A stretch of 17,539 nt of DNA from JBOGTC01 sp050692055 (GTDB taxonomy: Bacteria > Chloroflexota > Limnocylindria > QHBO01), in assembly GCA_050692055.1 (NCBI GenBank), contig JBOGTC010000095.1:1-17539 (forward strand), in the 5' to 3' direction. The notes below the pieces were generated by a model. It searched no databases. It saw nothing but the letters and a program-made list of their open reading frames with translations, and was not told where the DNA came from. Positions 8,286-15,465 of this stretch are shown in pieces. The translations under genes were made by a program, and so were the position numbers. Within the stretch, counting starts at the first letter, position 1. Each line of letters opens with the position of its first letter.

Positions 8286-10511
8286 CTACTCGAGGACGAC
8301 TCGCAGGACCCGATCCCCGACCAGCAGGTAGGCGGCCGGCGGCCCATCCGCCACGGGTGGGATGGCCATGCCCCGAACGTCGCCCAGGAGCCCGCCGGCC
8401 TCGCCGCCGCCGGACGCCAGCCATTGACGCACGAAGGCCCCATCGGCACGCTGGAAGGCGATGATCCGCGCGTTGGCACCGTCGTAGACGTAGAGGTACT
8501 CGCGATCGCCGATCGTCGCGCCGTCGAGCAGGCGGAAGTCGAGCGTCTCGCGGACGTCGCCGTCGGGAGGTACGTCGAGCGAGTAGTCAGCCTGGCGCTG
8601 GGGCACCCCGAAGTCCACGCGGGTCACCGTGTCGTCGTGCAGCAGCCACAGGTTCACGTCGACGAGCAGGTCGTGGGCATCGCGGGGATCGAGATCCGCC
8701 GGCTCGGCCAGGAACGGCTGCCAGGGCTCGGGATAGTTGACCGGGATGACCGCCGGCGGGCTCCATCTGCGAATCTCGCCGCTGGCGCCGTCGACGAGAT
8801 ACAGGTTGAAGATCTCGAGCGGCGGACGGTGCTGCAGCGCCGCCAGCAGAATGGTCTCGGCGCTGATCTGCTCAGCGCCGTTGAGCGTCATCCTGCGCGG
8901 GATCCGCTCGGCCAGGTCGATCCGCCAGGCCATGCGGCCACGGTCGATCACCACCACGTCGGTGGCGGCCGTCGCCAGCAGCCACGGGTCGCCCGGCACG
9001 TCGCCGGTGTCCAGGGTCTGGCCCGCGCGGTAGATGACCGCCACGCTGCCGTCGGCCGGGTCCACCCGCAGGATACGGCCGCGGCCCTCATCCAGGAGCC
9101 AGAGGGACCCGTCGCTGGCAGCCACCATGTCCCGGGGCTCGACATCGTCGAGCACCACGGCCAGATCGACCACGAGGTCCGTGCCGTCGAGGCGCGCGAC
9201 GCGATAGAGGTCGTCGAGGCGAGCATCGAGGCGAGCCCGCAGATGGGCGAGCTCTGCTTCCGCCACGCCCGCCGCGCGGGCCTCGTCGAGTGCGGTGTGG
9301 GCCTCACCCAGCTCGATGGTCGCCAGCTCGGGATCCCGGTCCACGAGGTCGGCACCGTCGATCGTGCGCTCGACCGCCTCGATCCCCTGCACGGCCGCAC
9401 CGATCGCCTCGCGCGCCACGGTGTCTCGCGGGATCGCCTCGGTGGGCCGTGCGGCCGGCAGGCTGGCGACCGTCGATCCCACCGCCATGAGCGCGGCCAC
9501 CGCGGCCATGCCGACGAGCCCCACACGACGTCGCCTGCCGGCCTCCCGCTCGGACGTCCGCGGAATGCTGCGCGGATACTGCGGCGTGCGACGCGGCACG
9601 AAGGCCAAGATCCAGCTGAGGAGGACCAGCAGCCCGCGTCCCAGCGCCGAGCGGGCGGCCTCGGCCGCATCGGCGGCCCGATGCAGGCCGCGTCCGATCG
9701 CATCCGCCAGCGGCACAGGGCTCTGATCGGGCAGGCCGGCCAGCGGCTGGGCCGGGCGAACCGGCTCGAGCTGATGCGTCGTGGCGGTCGCTGACAGCTC
9801 GTCGATCTCGACGGCCAGCATGCCGTCGGACCCCTTGCCGCCGCGGATGGCGAAGACCTGCTGCAGATGCTCGACCGCCTGCGACGGACGCAGTGTGGCG
9901 AACGCGTACTTCAGCTCGTCCACGCCCACGGTGTGGGCCACGTTGCGGCTGACCAGGGCGATCCGATCGTCGGGTGCCAGCTCGCCGTGCCACGTGTAGG
10001 GATCGATCTCGAGTGCCTCGCCGAGCGTGGCCGCGACTCTGCGATGCCGGACCCGCGGATCCTCCTCGGCCACGGCGGGCGGGGGCGGGATCTCGTACAT
10101 ACGGCCGCCTCGCACGATCACCGCGCTGGCGGGACCGAGCTTGGCGAGGTGGGCCTCCCGCCCCCGAATCGCCATGGCGATGATGCTCACCTGGCCGCGC
10201 CGCGGGATCCCGAGCCGCTTGCGGGCGTGGAACAGGCGCCGGTTCGCGGTTGCCAGGGCCTTGGCCAGAGAGACCAGGACGCCGGCCGACAGATCGTAGT
10301 AGTAGTCGTGCTCGATCGAGGCCAGCGCCTCCCGCGCCGCACGCCCCAGGGCCGCGCTCGATCCGCTCAGCTGGGCCAGGAGGAAGAGGCTGCCCTTGGT
10401 TCGCGACAGCGCTCCCACCGTCGGCTCGTGGAATGCGACCACGTCGAGGGCGCCGGCCGGCCGCAGCTCGGCCGACGGCAGTCCGATGCGAATGGCGAGG
10501 CGGTTGCTCAT
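8286..10511 (-). CDS. Membrane protein with degenerate PP2C-like domain, coiled helix and C-terminal beta-propeller-like domain
   Basis: A protein of 741 residues that I cannot assign to a named family. Residues about 20-240 follow the outline of a PP2C/PPM phosphatase: ALATANRRLFHARKRLG (85-101), GQVSIIAMAIRGREAHLAKL (106-125) then PASAVIVRGGRMYEI, APDDRIALVSRN (179-190) and ERGGRDN-like RGGKGSDG (223-230). The acidic motifs that bind catalytic metal in PP2C (DGMGG, GDSR, SDG) read QLSGS, LGPAS and SRN here, so activity is doubtful. A Pro-containing linker is followed by one clear membrane helix (328-352) and a charged helical stretch (360-440). Residues 450-741 contain repeated beta motifs such as DGSLWLLDEGRGRILRVDP, suggesting an outer NHL/propeller-like domain. 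Topology would place the pseudophosphatase inside and the propeller outside. It follows DUF721 by 28 bases and may form part of that operon, though a TATAAT lies between them. Confidence 0.8.
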   Translation of the reverse strand: MSNRLAIRIGLPSAELRPAGALDVVAFHEPTVGALSRTKGSLFLLAQLSGSSAALGRAAREALASIEHDYYYDLSAGVLVSLAKALATANRRLFHARKRLGIPRRGQVSIIAMAIRGREAHLAKLGPASAVIVRGGRMYEIPPPPAVAEEDPRVRHRRVAATLGEALEIDPYTWHGELAPDDRIALVSRNVAHTVGVDELKYAFATLRPSQAVEHLQQVFAIRGGKGSDGMLAVEIDELSATATTHQLEPVRPAQPLAGLPDQSPVPLADAIGRGLHRAADAAEAARSALGRGLLVLLSWILAFVPRRTPQYPRSIPRTSEREAGRRRRVGLVGMAAVAALMAVGSTVASLPAARPTEAIPRDTVAREAIGAAVQGIEAVERTIDGADLVDRDPELATIELGEAHTALDEARAAGVAEAELAHLRARLDARLDDLYRVARLDGTDLVVDLAVVLDDVEPRDMVAASDGSLWLLDEGRGRILRVDPADGSVAVIYRAGQTLDTGDVPGDPWLLATAATDVVVIDRGRMAWRIDLAERIPRRMTLNGAEQISAETILLAALQHRPPLEIFNLYLVDGASGEIRRWSPPAVIPVNYPEPWQPFLAEPADLDPRDAHDLLVDVNLWLLHDDTVTRVDFGVPQRQADYSLDVPPDGDVRETLDFRLLDGATIGDREYLYVYDGANARIIAFQRADGAFVRQWLASGGGEAGGLLGDVRGMAIPPVADGPPAAYLLVGDRVLRVVLE

Positions 10512-10525
10512 ACGGTCCGCCGCCG

Positions 10526-10531
10526 ATTATA
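10526..10531 (-). promoter_or_regulatory. Candidate -10 element TATAAT before the pseudophosphatase-like gene
   Basis: A perfect TATAAT on the minus strand lies 14 bases before the ATG at 10511, in the 28-base gap after the DUF721 gene. Transcription starting about seven bases downstream would give a leader of only about seven or eight bases. No clear -35 box is present in the end of the DUF721 gene, and no Shine-Dalgarno sequence precedes the ATG. This could decouple the gene from the upstream replication operon. Confidence 0.45.
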
Positions 10532-10539
10532 GGGAGCCT

Positions 10540-10878
10540 TCAGGTCCCTCCTCGACCCACCGAAACGGCCACTCGGTGCAACACGATGGTCGCCCCCGGG
10601 CGGCCACGCATCCGCTCGTTCACCGCCCAGATCAGCGCCTCCGCGCGAAGGGCGAGCTCCTGGGCCAGCATCGACTCCGAGGCCTCCACGTGGGCGGTGC
10701 CGCCCGTCACGCGCGCGATCCGGCTTCGAAGCGGGCCGCGCTCCAGGCCGGCCTCGGCGACCACCTCGGCCCAGGCCAGGCGCAGTTGGGCGATCGCCAG
10801 CTCCTGCGCGGCGCCGGGCCCCATGCACGCCAGCAGCGAACGCTGGACGGCGGCACCGGCCTCTTCGCGGTTGCTCAT
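10540..10878 (-). CDS. DUF721/DciA-like protein
   Basis: A protein of 112 residues. The pattern of an N-terminal helix, the stretch LAIAQLRLAWAEVVAEAG (27-44), then a short beta segment TGGTAHVEASESMLAQEL (58-75) and a following helix ending in RGRPGATIVLHRV, matches the DUF721 (DciA) family: a W..VVG-like centre followed by the L.V...S..WAQEL-like motif. DciA proteins are implicated in loading the replicative helicase DnaB in bacteria lacking DnaC or DnaI. The position directly after recF is the usual one in Actinomycetota and related origin regions. The ATG overlaps the recF stop (ATGA), so translation is probably coupled. In many genomes gyrB follows; here the pseudophosphatase-like gene does instead. 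Confidence 0.82.
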   Translation of the reverse strand: MSNREEAGAAVQRSLLACMGPGAAQELAIAQLRLAWAEVVAEAGLERGPLRSRIARVTGGTAHVEASESMLAQELALRAEALIWAVNERMRGRPGATIVLHRVAVSVGRGGT

Positions 10879-12104
10879 GTCGGGTGCCCGTCGGGGGGCA
10901 ACAGATCCCCATCCGCGATGGTCCAGACGGGGACACCGCGGAGGTGAGACTCGCCCAGCGATCCCGGATCGGCGGTGGTCACGATCACCTGCCCGCGGCC
11001 GGCGAGGAGCTCGCTCAGCCGCCGGGACCGCGCCGGGTCGAGCTCGCTGAAGACATCGTCCAGCAGGACGACGGGACGAGGCCCGTCATCGGCCAGCAGG
11101 TCGGTCTCGGCCAGCTTTAGAGCCAGGATGATCGTGCGCTGCTGGCCGCGGCTGGCGTGCGCCGCGACGTCGCGTCCGGCGAGCTCGACGCGGAGGTCGT
11201 CACGCTGCGGGCCAACCAGCGAGACGCCGTTCCACGCCTCCTTCTGCCGTACATCGGTGATCCGCCGCCGGATCGCCCCGACCAGCTCCGTCTCGTCCGG
11301 CAGTCGCTCACGCGGATGCGCGCGATGTGGCCACGCGTCCTTCAGCGTATCGACGTACGCCAGGCTCACCGATGCCGGCGCCTCGTCCGAGGCCGCCACG
11401 GCATCGTGCAGGGCACCGATCCGGGCGTCGAGCCCGCGGAGGACCCCCAGCCGCGCGCGCATAACCCTCGCGCCGCAAGTCGCAAGCTCCTCGTCCCAGA
11501 AGACGAGGGCGTCGAGCGTTGCCTCCTCCGCACGAATGGCACGCAGCAGCGCATTCCGTTGCGCGAGGATGCGGCTCAGCTCGACCAGGTCGCGGGCGCT
11601 GCGACGATCGCGCTGCGCCACGATGACATCCAGGAATCGCCGTCGCTCGGAGGGCGAACCCACGAGCAGAAGCATCTCCTCGGGGCGAAAGAGGACCACG
11701 CGAACCAGCTCGCTCAAGCTGGAGGTGCGCCGCGCCACGCCGTTGACCGTCAGCCGCTTGCGCAGCTCCGGCGGCGGCGCCGCTCCCGGCATGAGCAGCT
11801 CCACCGTACCGCCTCCGGCAGCTGAACCGCCGTCGAGCTCAAGTCGCACCCTTCCGTAGGGGGCACCATGGCGAACCAGGTCGGCGTCCATTGCAGCGCG
11901 GTGAGAGCGGCCGGTGACCGTTGTGTGGATGGCCTCCAGTAGGTTCGTCTTCCCGGCCCCGTTCGGGCCGGCCACGATGGTGAGCCCGGGGTCAGGCCGC
12001 AGCTCGGCTGCGGTGTAGCTTCGGAAGCTCTCGAGTGCCAGTCGGGTCAGACGCGCAGACGAAGCGAAGCCGGCCATCGGCGGCGGGACGAGTGCCGTCG
12101 CCAT
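10875..12104 (-). CDS. recF: RecF, DNA replication/repair ATPase
   Basis: A protein of 409 residues with the complete SMC-like ATPase set. Walker A is GPNGAGKT (46-53), the Q-rich substrate motif is VGPQRDDL (297-304), the ABC signature is SRGQQRT (318-324) and Walker B is VVLLDDVFSELD (345-356). RecF binds single-strand gaps with RecO and RecR and helps load RecA at stalled forks. It begins 20 bases after the dnaN stop, in the standard dnaA-dnaN-recF order, and shares four bases with the DUF721 gene downstream. No Shine-Dalgarno sequence is evident before the ATG at 12104. The second in-frame ATG at 12077 would remove nine Pro-rich residues and still leave the conserved RLALESFRSY start, so the true start is uncertain by nine codons. 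Confidence 0.97.
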   Translation of the reverse strand: MATALVPPPMAGFASSARLTRLALESFRSYTAAELRPDPGLTIVAGPNGAGKTNLLEAIHTTVTGRSHRAAMDADLVRHGAPYGRVRLELDGGSAAGGGTVELLMPGAAPPPELRKRLTVNGVARRTSSLSELVRVVLFRPEEMLLLVGSPSERRRFLDVIVAQRDRRSARDLVELSRILAQRNALLRAIRAEEATLDALVFWDEELATCGARVMRARLGVLRGLDARIGALHDAVAASDEAPASVSLAYVDTLKDAWPHRAHPRERLPDETELVGAIRRRITDVRQKEAWNGVSLVGPQRDDLRVELAGRDVAAHASRGQQRTIILALKLAETDLLADDGPRPVVLLDDVFSELDPARSRRLSELLAGRGQVIVTTADPGSLGESHLRGVPVWTIADGDLLPPDGHPT

Positions 12105-12124
12105 GGATCCGGGATGGGAATTGG

Positions 12125-13255
12125 TCAGGAGGCTGTGCGGACCGGCATGATGACATGGACGTAGTCGTCCTTGCCGATGCCGCGAATGACGCCGGGCGCG
12201 AGCGGGCCGGACAGCTCGAGCGCTGCTTCGTCCGCACCGAGGTTCGACAGCACGTCGATCAGGTAACGGGCGTTGAAGGCGATTGACGTCGGTGATCCCT
12301 CGACGGCCGCCTCCAGCGTGTCGGCGTTGTCGCCGACATCGGCGGCGTGTGCCGTGATCGCCACGCCCGCCCCGTCGCCGTTCTCCCCACCGAGCTCGAT
12401 CTTGACGATGTTGGCCGAGTCGCGCGCGAAGATGCTCGCCCGCCGTGTGCCCGCCAAGAACGCCTCTCGGTCGAGGACGGCACGGCTCGAGTGGCCGGCG
12501 GGGATGACCGGCTCATAGTTCGGAAACTGCCCCTCGATCAGCCGGCTCACCAGATCAATGCCCTCGATGTGGAAGAGCGCCTGGCTCTTGTTCGGCGTGA
12601 TCGTGATCTCGATTGCCGCCTCGGCATCAGGCAGGATGCGCATGAGCTCGAAGTAGCTTCGGGCCGGAACCACGATGCTGATCTCCGGCGTCACCGGGCG
12701 GTCGAGCGTCACCTTCCGAACCGCGATGCGGTAGTTGTCCGCCGCGGCCAGCGTCATCGAATCGCCGGTGAGCCTGGTGAGCACACCGGTCAGGATGGGC
12801 CGGCTCTCGTCCGCCGCGGCGGCGAACACCACCTCGCCGAGGGCCTCGCGCAGGACGCGCGCATCCACGCTCGTCGCCGGGGTCTCGCCGATGGCCGCCA
12901 CGACCGGAAACTCGTCCGCGTCGATGCCCTTGATGCTCGCGCGGTTATTGCCGCACGTGAGCTTGAGCGTTCGGTCCTTGGCGGAAAGCTGCAGGTCGAT
13001 CCGCTGGTTCGGCAGGGAGGCAACGAGATCGGTGATCAGCTTGGCCGGGACGGTGATCTCGCCCTCCGCCGTCACCTTGCCAGGAACCCAGCAGTTGATG
13101 CCGATCTCGAGGTTGGTGGCGGTCAGCTTCAGCCCGGCATCCTGCGTCTTTAGCAGCACGTTGGCGAGCACCGGCAGCGTGGCGCGGCTGCTCACCGCGC
13201 GGCTCACCGTGTGGAGGCCGCGGGCCAGGTTCTCCTGCATCACCGAGATGTTCAT
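12125..13255 (-). CDS. dnaN: DnaN, DNA polymerase III beta sliding clamp
   Basis: A protein of 376 residues, normal for a beta clamp with its three repeated domains. It opens with MNISVMQENLARGLHTVSRA, includes TNLEIGI early in domain 1, and ends with the typical VHVIMPVRTAS tail. The clamp encircles DNA and tethers polymerase III and other factors that bind its hydrophobic pocket. I start it at the ATG at 13255, which has GAGG at 13261-13264 five bases upstream. An ATG at 13294 in the same frame would add 13 residues with no family support. It lies downstream of dnaA across the probable origin, and recF follows after 20 bases. Confidence 0.97.
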   Translation of the reverse strand: MNISVMQENLARGLHTVSRAVSSRATLPVLANVLLKTQDAGLKLTATNLEIGINCWVPGKVTAEGEITVPAKLITDLVASLPNQRIDLQLSAKDRTLKLTCGNNRASIKGIDADEFPVVAAIGETPATSVDARVLREALGEVVFAAAADESRPILTGVLTRLTGDSMTLAAADNYRIAVRKVTLDRPVTPEISIVVPARSYFELMRILPDAEAAIEITITPNKSQALFHIEGIDLVSRLIEGQFPNYEPVIPAGHSSRAVLDREAFLAGTRRASIFARDSANIVKIELGGENGDGAGVAITAHAADVGDNADTLEAAVEGSPTSIAFNARYLIDVLSNLGADEAALELSGPLAPGVIRGIGKDDYVHVIMPVRTAS

Positions 13256-13371
13256 TGCCACCTCACCTGTCGAGCTTCGCGTGGCTGTCTCCACGGGCTC
13301 CTCACGCTCCTCTATCGATCTGGTAGTGAAGGATACTCATCCGTCGCCGTCCCTAGTAGGTGTGTTGACGG

Positions 13372-13380
13372 TGTGGACAT
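13372..13380 (-). other. DnaA box-like site (ATGTCCACA)
   Basis: The minus strand reads ATGTCCACA, one base away from the functional box TTGTCCACA. It lies about 155 bases from the three-box cluster and in the opposite orientation, 117 bases before the dnaN start. Confidence 0.5.
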
Positions 13381-13452
13381 GAACCCAATCTGACGCTCGG
13401 ATCAACCGTGGGCTCCGCTGCGGATATCCTTGCCCGTAGCGTGGGAAGATCA

Positions 13453-13482
13453 CCTTATCTCGCGGTCCGCTCGGGGATAAGG
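13453..13482. repeat. Nested inverted repeat with diverging TTATC half-boxes in oriC
   Basis: CCTTATC at 13453-13459 is the reverse complement of GATAAGG at 13476-13482. Inside lies a second small dyad, GCGG-T-CCGC. The arms read TTATCTCGC on the plus strand and TTATCCCCG on the minus strand, which are weak DnaA-box-like sequences. It may serve as an origin structure or a protein site; no T-tract follows, so it is not an obvious terminator. Confidence 0.5.
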
Positions 13483-13533
13483 CGGAGCCTTCGGTGGACC
13501 AAGCCTACCTTGCCTGGGGCGGCCCGGCTCTGG

Positions 13534-13542
13534 TTGTCCACA
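13534..13542 (+). other. DnaA box, perfect consensus (TTGTCCACA)
   Basis: Exact match to a common form of the DnaA box (TTrTCCACA), about 100 bases downstream of the dnaA stop. It is the strongest box in the window and the first of three in the same orientation. Confidence 0.8.
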
Positions 13543-13552
13543 GCGGCCTGCA

Positions 13553-13589
13553 GATATCCACCGGATATGCTCGGTTATCCACCGGACAT
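13553..13589 (+). repeat. Two direct repeats with 21-base period carrying DnaA boxes
   Basis: The 16-base units at 13553-13568 and 13574-13589 agree at 14 of 16 positions (GwTATCCACCGGAyAT). Each contains a box-like nonamer: ATATCCACC at 13554-13562 and TTATCCACC at 13575-13583. The period of 21 bases is about two helical turns, putting the sites on the same face of the DNA and in line with the perfect box 20 bases upstream. The matching CCGGAyAT flank shows that the repeat unit is longer than the box. Confidence 0.7.
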
Positions 13590-13642
13590 CGAGACTCGTG
13601 GCGACACCCCGGGTCGGAAGATGGCGCTGGCCGGACAATGGC

Positions 13643-14986
13643 TCACTCGGAGTAGATCATCTCCCGCACGGCGCTGATCTCCCGGCGCATCTCGTCGTTC
13701 TCGGTCAGCTCTCGCGTGATCTTGTCGCAGGCGTGCAGCACCGTCGAGTGATCGCGTCCGCCCAGCTCGGCACCGATGCGCAGCAGGCTGATATCGGTCT
13801 CCTCGCGGATCAGGAACATTGCGATCTGGCGAGGGACGACGATGGCCCGGTCGCGCTTGGAGCTGCGCAGCTGATCCAGGTTGACGCCGTAGTAGTCCGC
13901 CACGGCGCGCACGATGCGCTGGGGCGTGATCGACTTCTTGCGCGGGTTGTACATGACGTTGGAGAGCACCGCCGAGGCGAGCTCGATGTTCACCGGCATG
14001 CCGCTCATGGAAGCATAGGCCACGACCCGGTTCAACGCCCCCTCGAGCTCGCGCACGTTGCTGACGACCTTGCGCGCGATGAACTCGATCACCTCCGACG
14101 GGATGAGGTGGAGCTGGTCCTCCGCCTTTGATCGCAGGATGGCGATACGCGTCTCCAGGTCAGGCGGCGTGAGGTCGGCGATGAGGCCCCACTCGAAGCG
14201 GCTGCGCAGCCGCTCCTCCAGCGTGGTGATCGCCTTCGGCGGCCGGTCGGAGCTCAGGACGACCTGCTTGCCGGCCTCGTGGATGGCGTTGAAGGTGTGG
14301 AAGAACTCCTCCTGCGTCCGCTCGCGGTCGGCGATGAACTGGATGTCGTCGATGAGGAGGACATCGATCCGCCGATATCGGCTCCGGAAGTCCTCCATCG
14401 TCTGCTCGCGGATGGAGTTGATGAAGTCGTTCGTGAACTTCTCGCTCGTCGCATACAGGATTCGCTTGCGCGGGAACTTCCCAGCGACAGCGTTGCCGAT
14501 GGCATGCATCAGGTGTGTCTTGCCGAGCCCCACGCCGCCGTACAGGAAGAGGGGGTTGTAGGCGTGCCCCGGCCGCTCCGCGACACTCAACGCCGCCGCG
14601 TGCGCCAGGCGGTTGGCCGAGCCCACGATGAAGTTGCCGAACGCATATCGGCTGTTGAGATTGACCGCGTTGCCGCCGGCCGAGAGCGGCGGCATGGCGA
14701 CCTGCGCCTCCTCGTCAATCTGCGATGGGACGGGGCCGGGCGCATCGGCCACCACGAACTCGAGCTGGACCGGTCCGCCCACGACGCGGGCCAGCGCCTG
14801 GCTCACGAGCGGGCGATATCGGTTGTCGAGCCAGTCCCGTGCGAAGCCGTTCGGGGCGGAGATGCGAAAGCGGTTCTCGTCGATCTCGACGAGCTGCGTG
14901 TCCTTCAGCCAGGTCTCGAAGTTGGCCGGCGAGAGCGACACCTGCAGCTCACCGAGGGCGGCACGCCAAACCTGCTTCGCATCCAT
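13643..14986 (-). CDS. dnaA: DnaA, chromosomal replication initiator
   Basis: A protein of 447 residues with all four domains. Domain I (1-75) includes FETWLKDTQL. A short linker (about 76-108, Pro/Ala-rich) follows. The AAA+ domain has NPLFLYGGVGLGKTHLMHA around Walker A (150-157) and VLLIDDIQF as Walker B (209-217). The C-terminal helix-turn-helix has the DnaA signature GGRDHSTVLHA (409-419). DnaA binds the boxes in the adjacent gap, melts the origin and recruits helicase. The ATG at 14986 is chosen because AGAAGG at 14994-14999 lies seven bases upstream; a TTG directly before it, at 14989, is the only close alternative. A TATAGT-type promoter lies about 110 bases upstream. Confidence 0.98.
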   Translation of the reverse strand: MDAKQVWRAALGELQVSLSPANFETWLKDTQLVEIDENRFRISAPNGFARDWLDNRYRPLVSQALARVVGGPVQLEFVVADAPGPVPSQIDEEAQVAMPPLSAGGNAVNLNSRYAFGNFIVGSANRLAHAAALSVAERPGHAYNPLFLYGGVGLGKTHLMHAIGNAVAGKFPRKRILYATSEKFTNDFINSIREQTMEDFRSRYRRIDVLLIDDIQFIADRERTQEEFFHTFNAIHEAGKQVVLSSDRPPKAITTLEERLRSRFEWGLIADLTPPDLETRIAILRSKAEDQLHLIPSEVIEFIARKVVSNVRELEGALNRVVAYASMSGMPVNIELASAVLSNVMYNPRKKSITPQRIVRAVADYYGVNLDQLRSSKRDRAIVVPRQIAMFLIREETDISLLRIGAELGGRDHSTVLHACDKITRELTENDEMRREISAVREMIYSE

Positions 14987-15096
14987 CAATCAACCTTCTC
15001 CGAACCGATGTGCGGCGCCGCCGCCGAGCCTGGGATGAGTCAGCCTCCGGGCCGATTCGGATGGTCAGGTGGGGTGCTCGGGCCGGGGGTCGGGTC

Positions 15097-15126
15097 ACTA
15101 TAGCAGCGCCCCAAACGGCAGGGCAA
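15097..15126 (-). promoter_or_regulatory. Candidate dnaA promoter
   Basis: The minus strand has TTGCCC (15126-15121) and TATAGT (15102-15097) with an 18-base spacer. The -10 box matches consensus at five of six positions and the -35 box at four of six. Transcription would start near 15090, giving a leader of about 100 bases before the dnaA ATG. Confidence 0.55.
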
Positions 15127-15180
15127 CGGATTCGCGAAGCCAACCGCGCGAGCCGATCGGGCACCTCCCGCCGGAGACGT

Positions 15181-15209
15181 TTGACTGGCCTCCGAGCCAC
15201 CGGTAGAAT
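15181..15209 (+). promoter_or_regulatory. Candidate rpmH operon promoter (TTGACT-N17-TAGAAT)
   Basis: TTGACT at 15181-15186 and TAGAAT at 15204-15209 are each one base off consensus and are separated by exactly 17 bases. This is the best sigma-70-type promoter in the window. The start of transcription would be near 15216, leaving a leader of about 115 bases before rpmH, including a perfect hairpin. Confidence 0.75.
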
Positions 15210-15252
15210 CCGCCACAGGGCGAGACGGGCCACCCGAGATTCGTGCGCGTGA

Positions 15253-15271
15253 GGCTGGCGTGACGCCAGCC
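15253..15271 (+). repeat. Perfect hairpin in the rpmH leader
   Basis: GGCTGGCG at 15253-15260 and CGCCAGCC at 15264-15271 pair perfectly around the loop TGA. It lies downstream of the predicted transcription start and about 60 bases before the rpmH ATG. No T-run follows, so it is not a standard terminator; it could be a leader control element. Confidence 0.65.
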
Positions 15272-15330
15272 GTTCGTGTGTATGGGTGGCTCATCCGCGC
15301 AACGGAAGGAACGAGGAACGGCACGCACCC

Positions 15331-15465
15331 ATGAAGCGGACGTATCAGCCCAAGAAGCGCGCCCGGAAGCGAGAGCACGGCTTCATGGCCCGCATGGCTT
15401 CCAAGGCAGGTCGTCGCGTGCTCGCTCGTCGTCGTGCGAAGGGGCGCAAGCGGCTCACCGTCTGA
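15331..15465 (+). CDS. rpmH: 50S ribosomal protein L34
   Basis: A small, highly basic protein of 44 residues, the normal length for L34. It begins MKRTYQPKKRARKREHGF and has the conserved GFMARMASKAGRRVLARRR core, ending KGRKRLTV. L34 is part of the large ribosomal subunit. It leads the rpmH-rnpA-yidD-yidC-jag cluster and is preceded by a strong promoter candidate and a leader with a hairpin. The spacing to a Shine-Dalgarno sequence is poor: GAGGA lies about 13 bases upstream of the ATG. Confidence 0.97.
   Translation: MKRTYQPKKRARKREHGFMARMASKAGRRVLARRRAKGRKRLTV

Larger units (their letters stand above)
13256..13642. other. Probable chromosomal replication origin (oriC) between dnaA and dnaN
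   Basis: This 387-base gap has no convincing gene. It lies between dnaA and dnaN, the commonest place for oriC in Gram-positive-type gene orders. It holds three DnaA boxes in one orientation at 13534, 13554 and 13575, spaced 20 and 21 bases, plus a minus-strand near-match at 13372-13380. A nested inverted repeat at 13453-13482 contains two diverging TTATC half-boxes. The region is less GC-rich than the neighbouring genes near the boxes, but I do not see a long, clearly AT-rich unwinding element. The dnaN leader and its promoter must also lie here; I could not pick a convincing -10/-35 pair for it. Confidence 0.75.
14987..15330. other. Divergent regulatory region between dnaA and rpmH
   Basis: This 344-base stretch holds no supported gene. 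It carries back-to-back promoter candidates for dnaA (minus strand) and rpmH (plus strand), the rpmH leader hairpin, and the dnaA ribosome-binding site at 14994-14999. I see no DnaA box in it, so dnaA autoregulation by an upstream box is not indicated. Confidence 0.7.

Noticed and set aside
8424..9794. Plus-strand open frame of 456 codons
   Set aside because: It is antisense to the pseudophosphatase-like gene, with shadow-type composition and no domain signature.
10500..10878. Shared MSNR start of the DUF721 and pseudophosphatase-like proteins as evidence of duplication
   Set aside because: The likeness covers only about 11 bases and the proteins are otherwise unrelated, so it is most likely coincidence.
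13422..13429. GGATATCC palindrome in oriC as a DnaA site
   Set aside because: It does not extend to a TTATCCACA-like nonamer on either strand; as an isolated 8-base palindrome it is not convincing.
15253..15271. Intrinsic terminator upstream of rpmH
   Set aside because: The hairpin is perfect but has no T-run after it and lies between a strong promoter and the rpmH start, so termination is not its obvious role.
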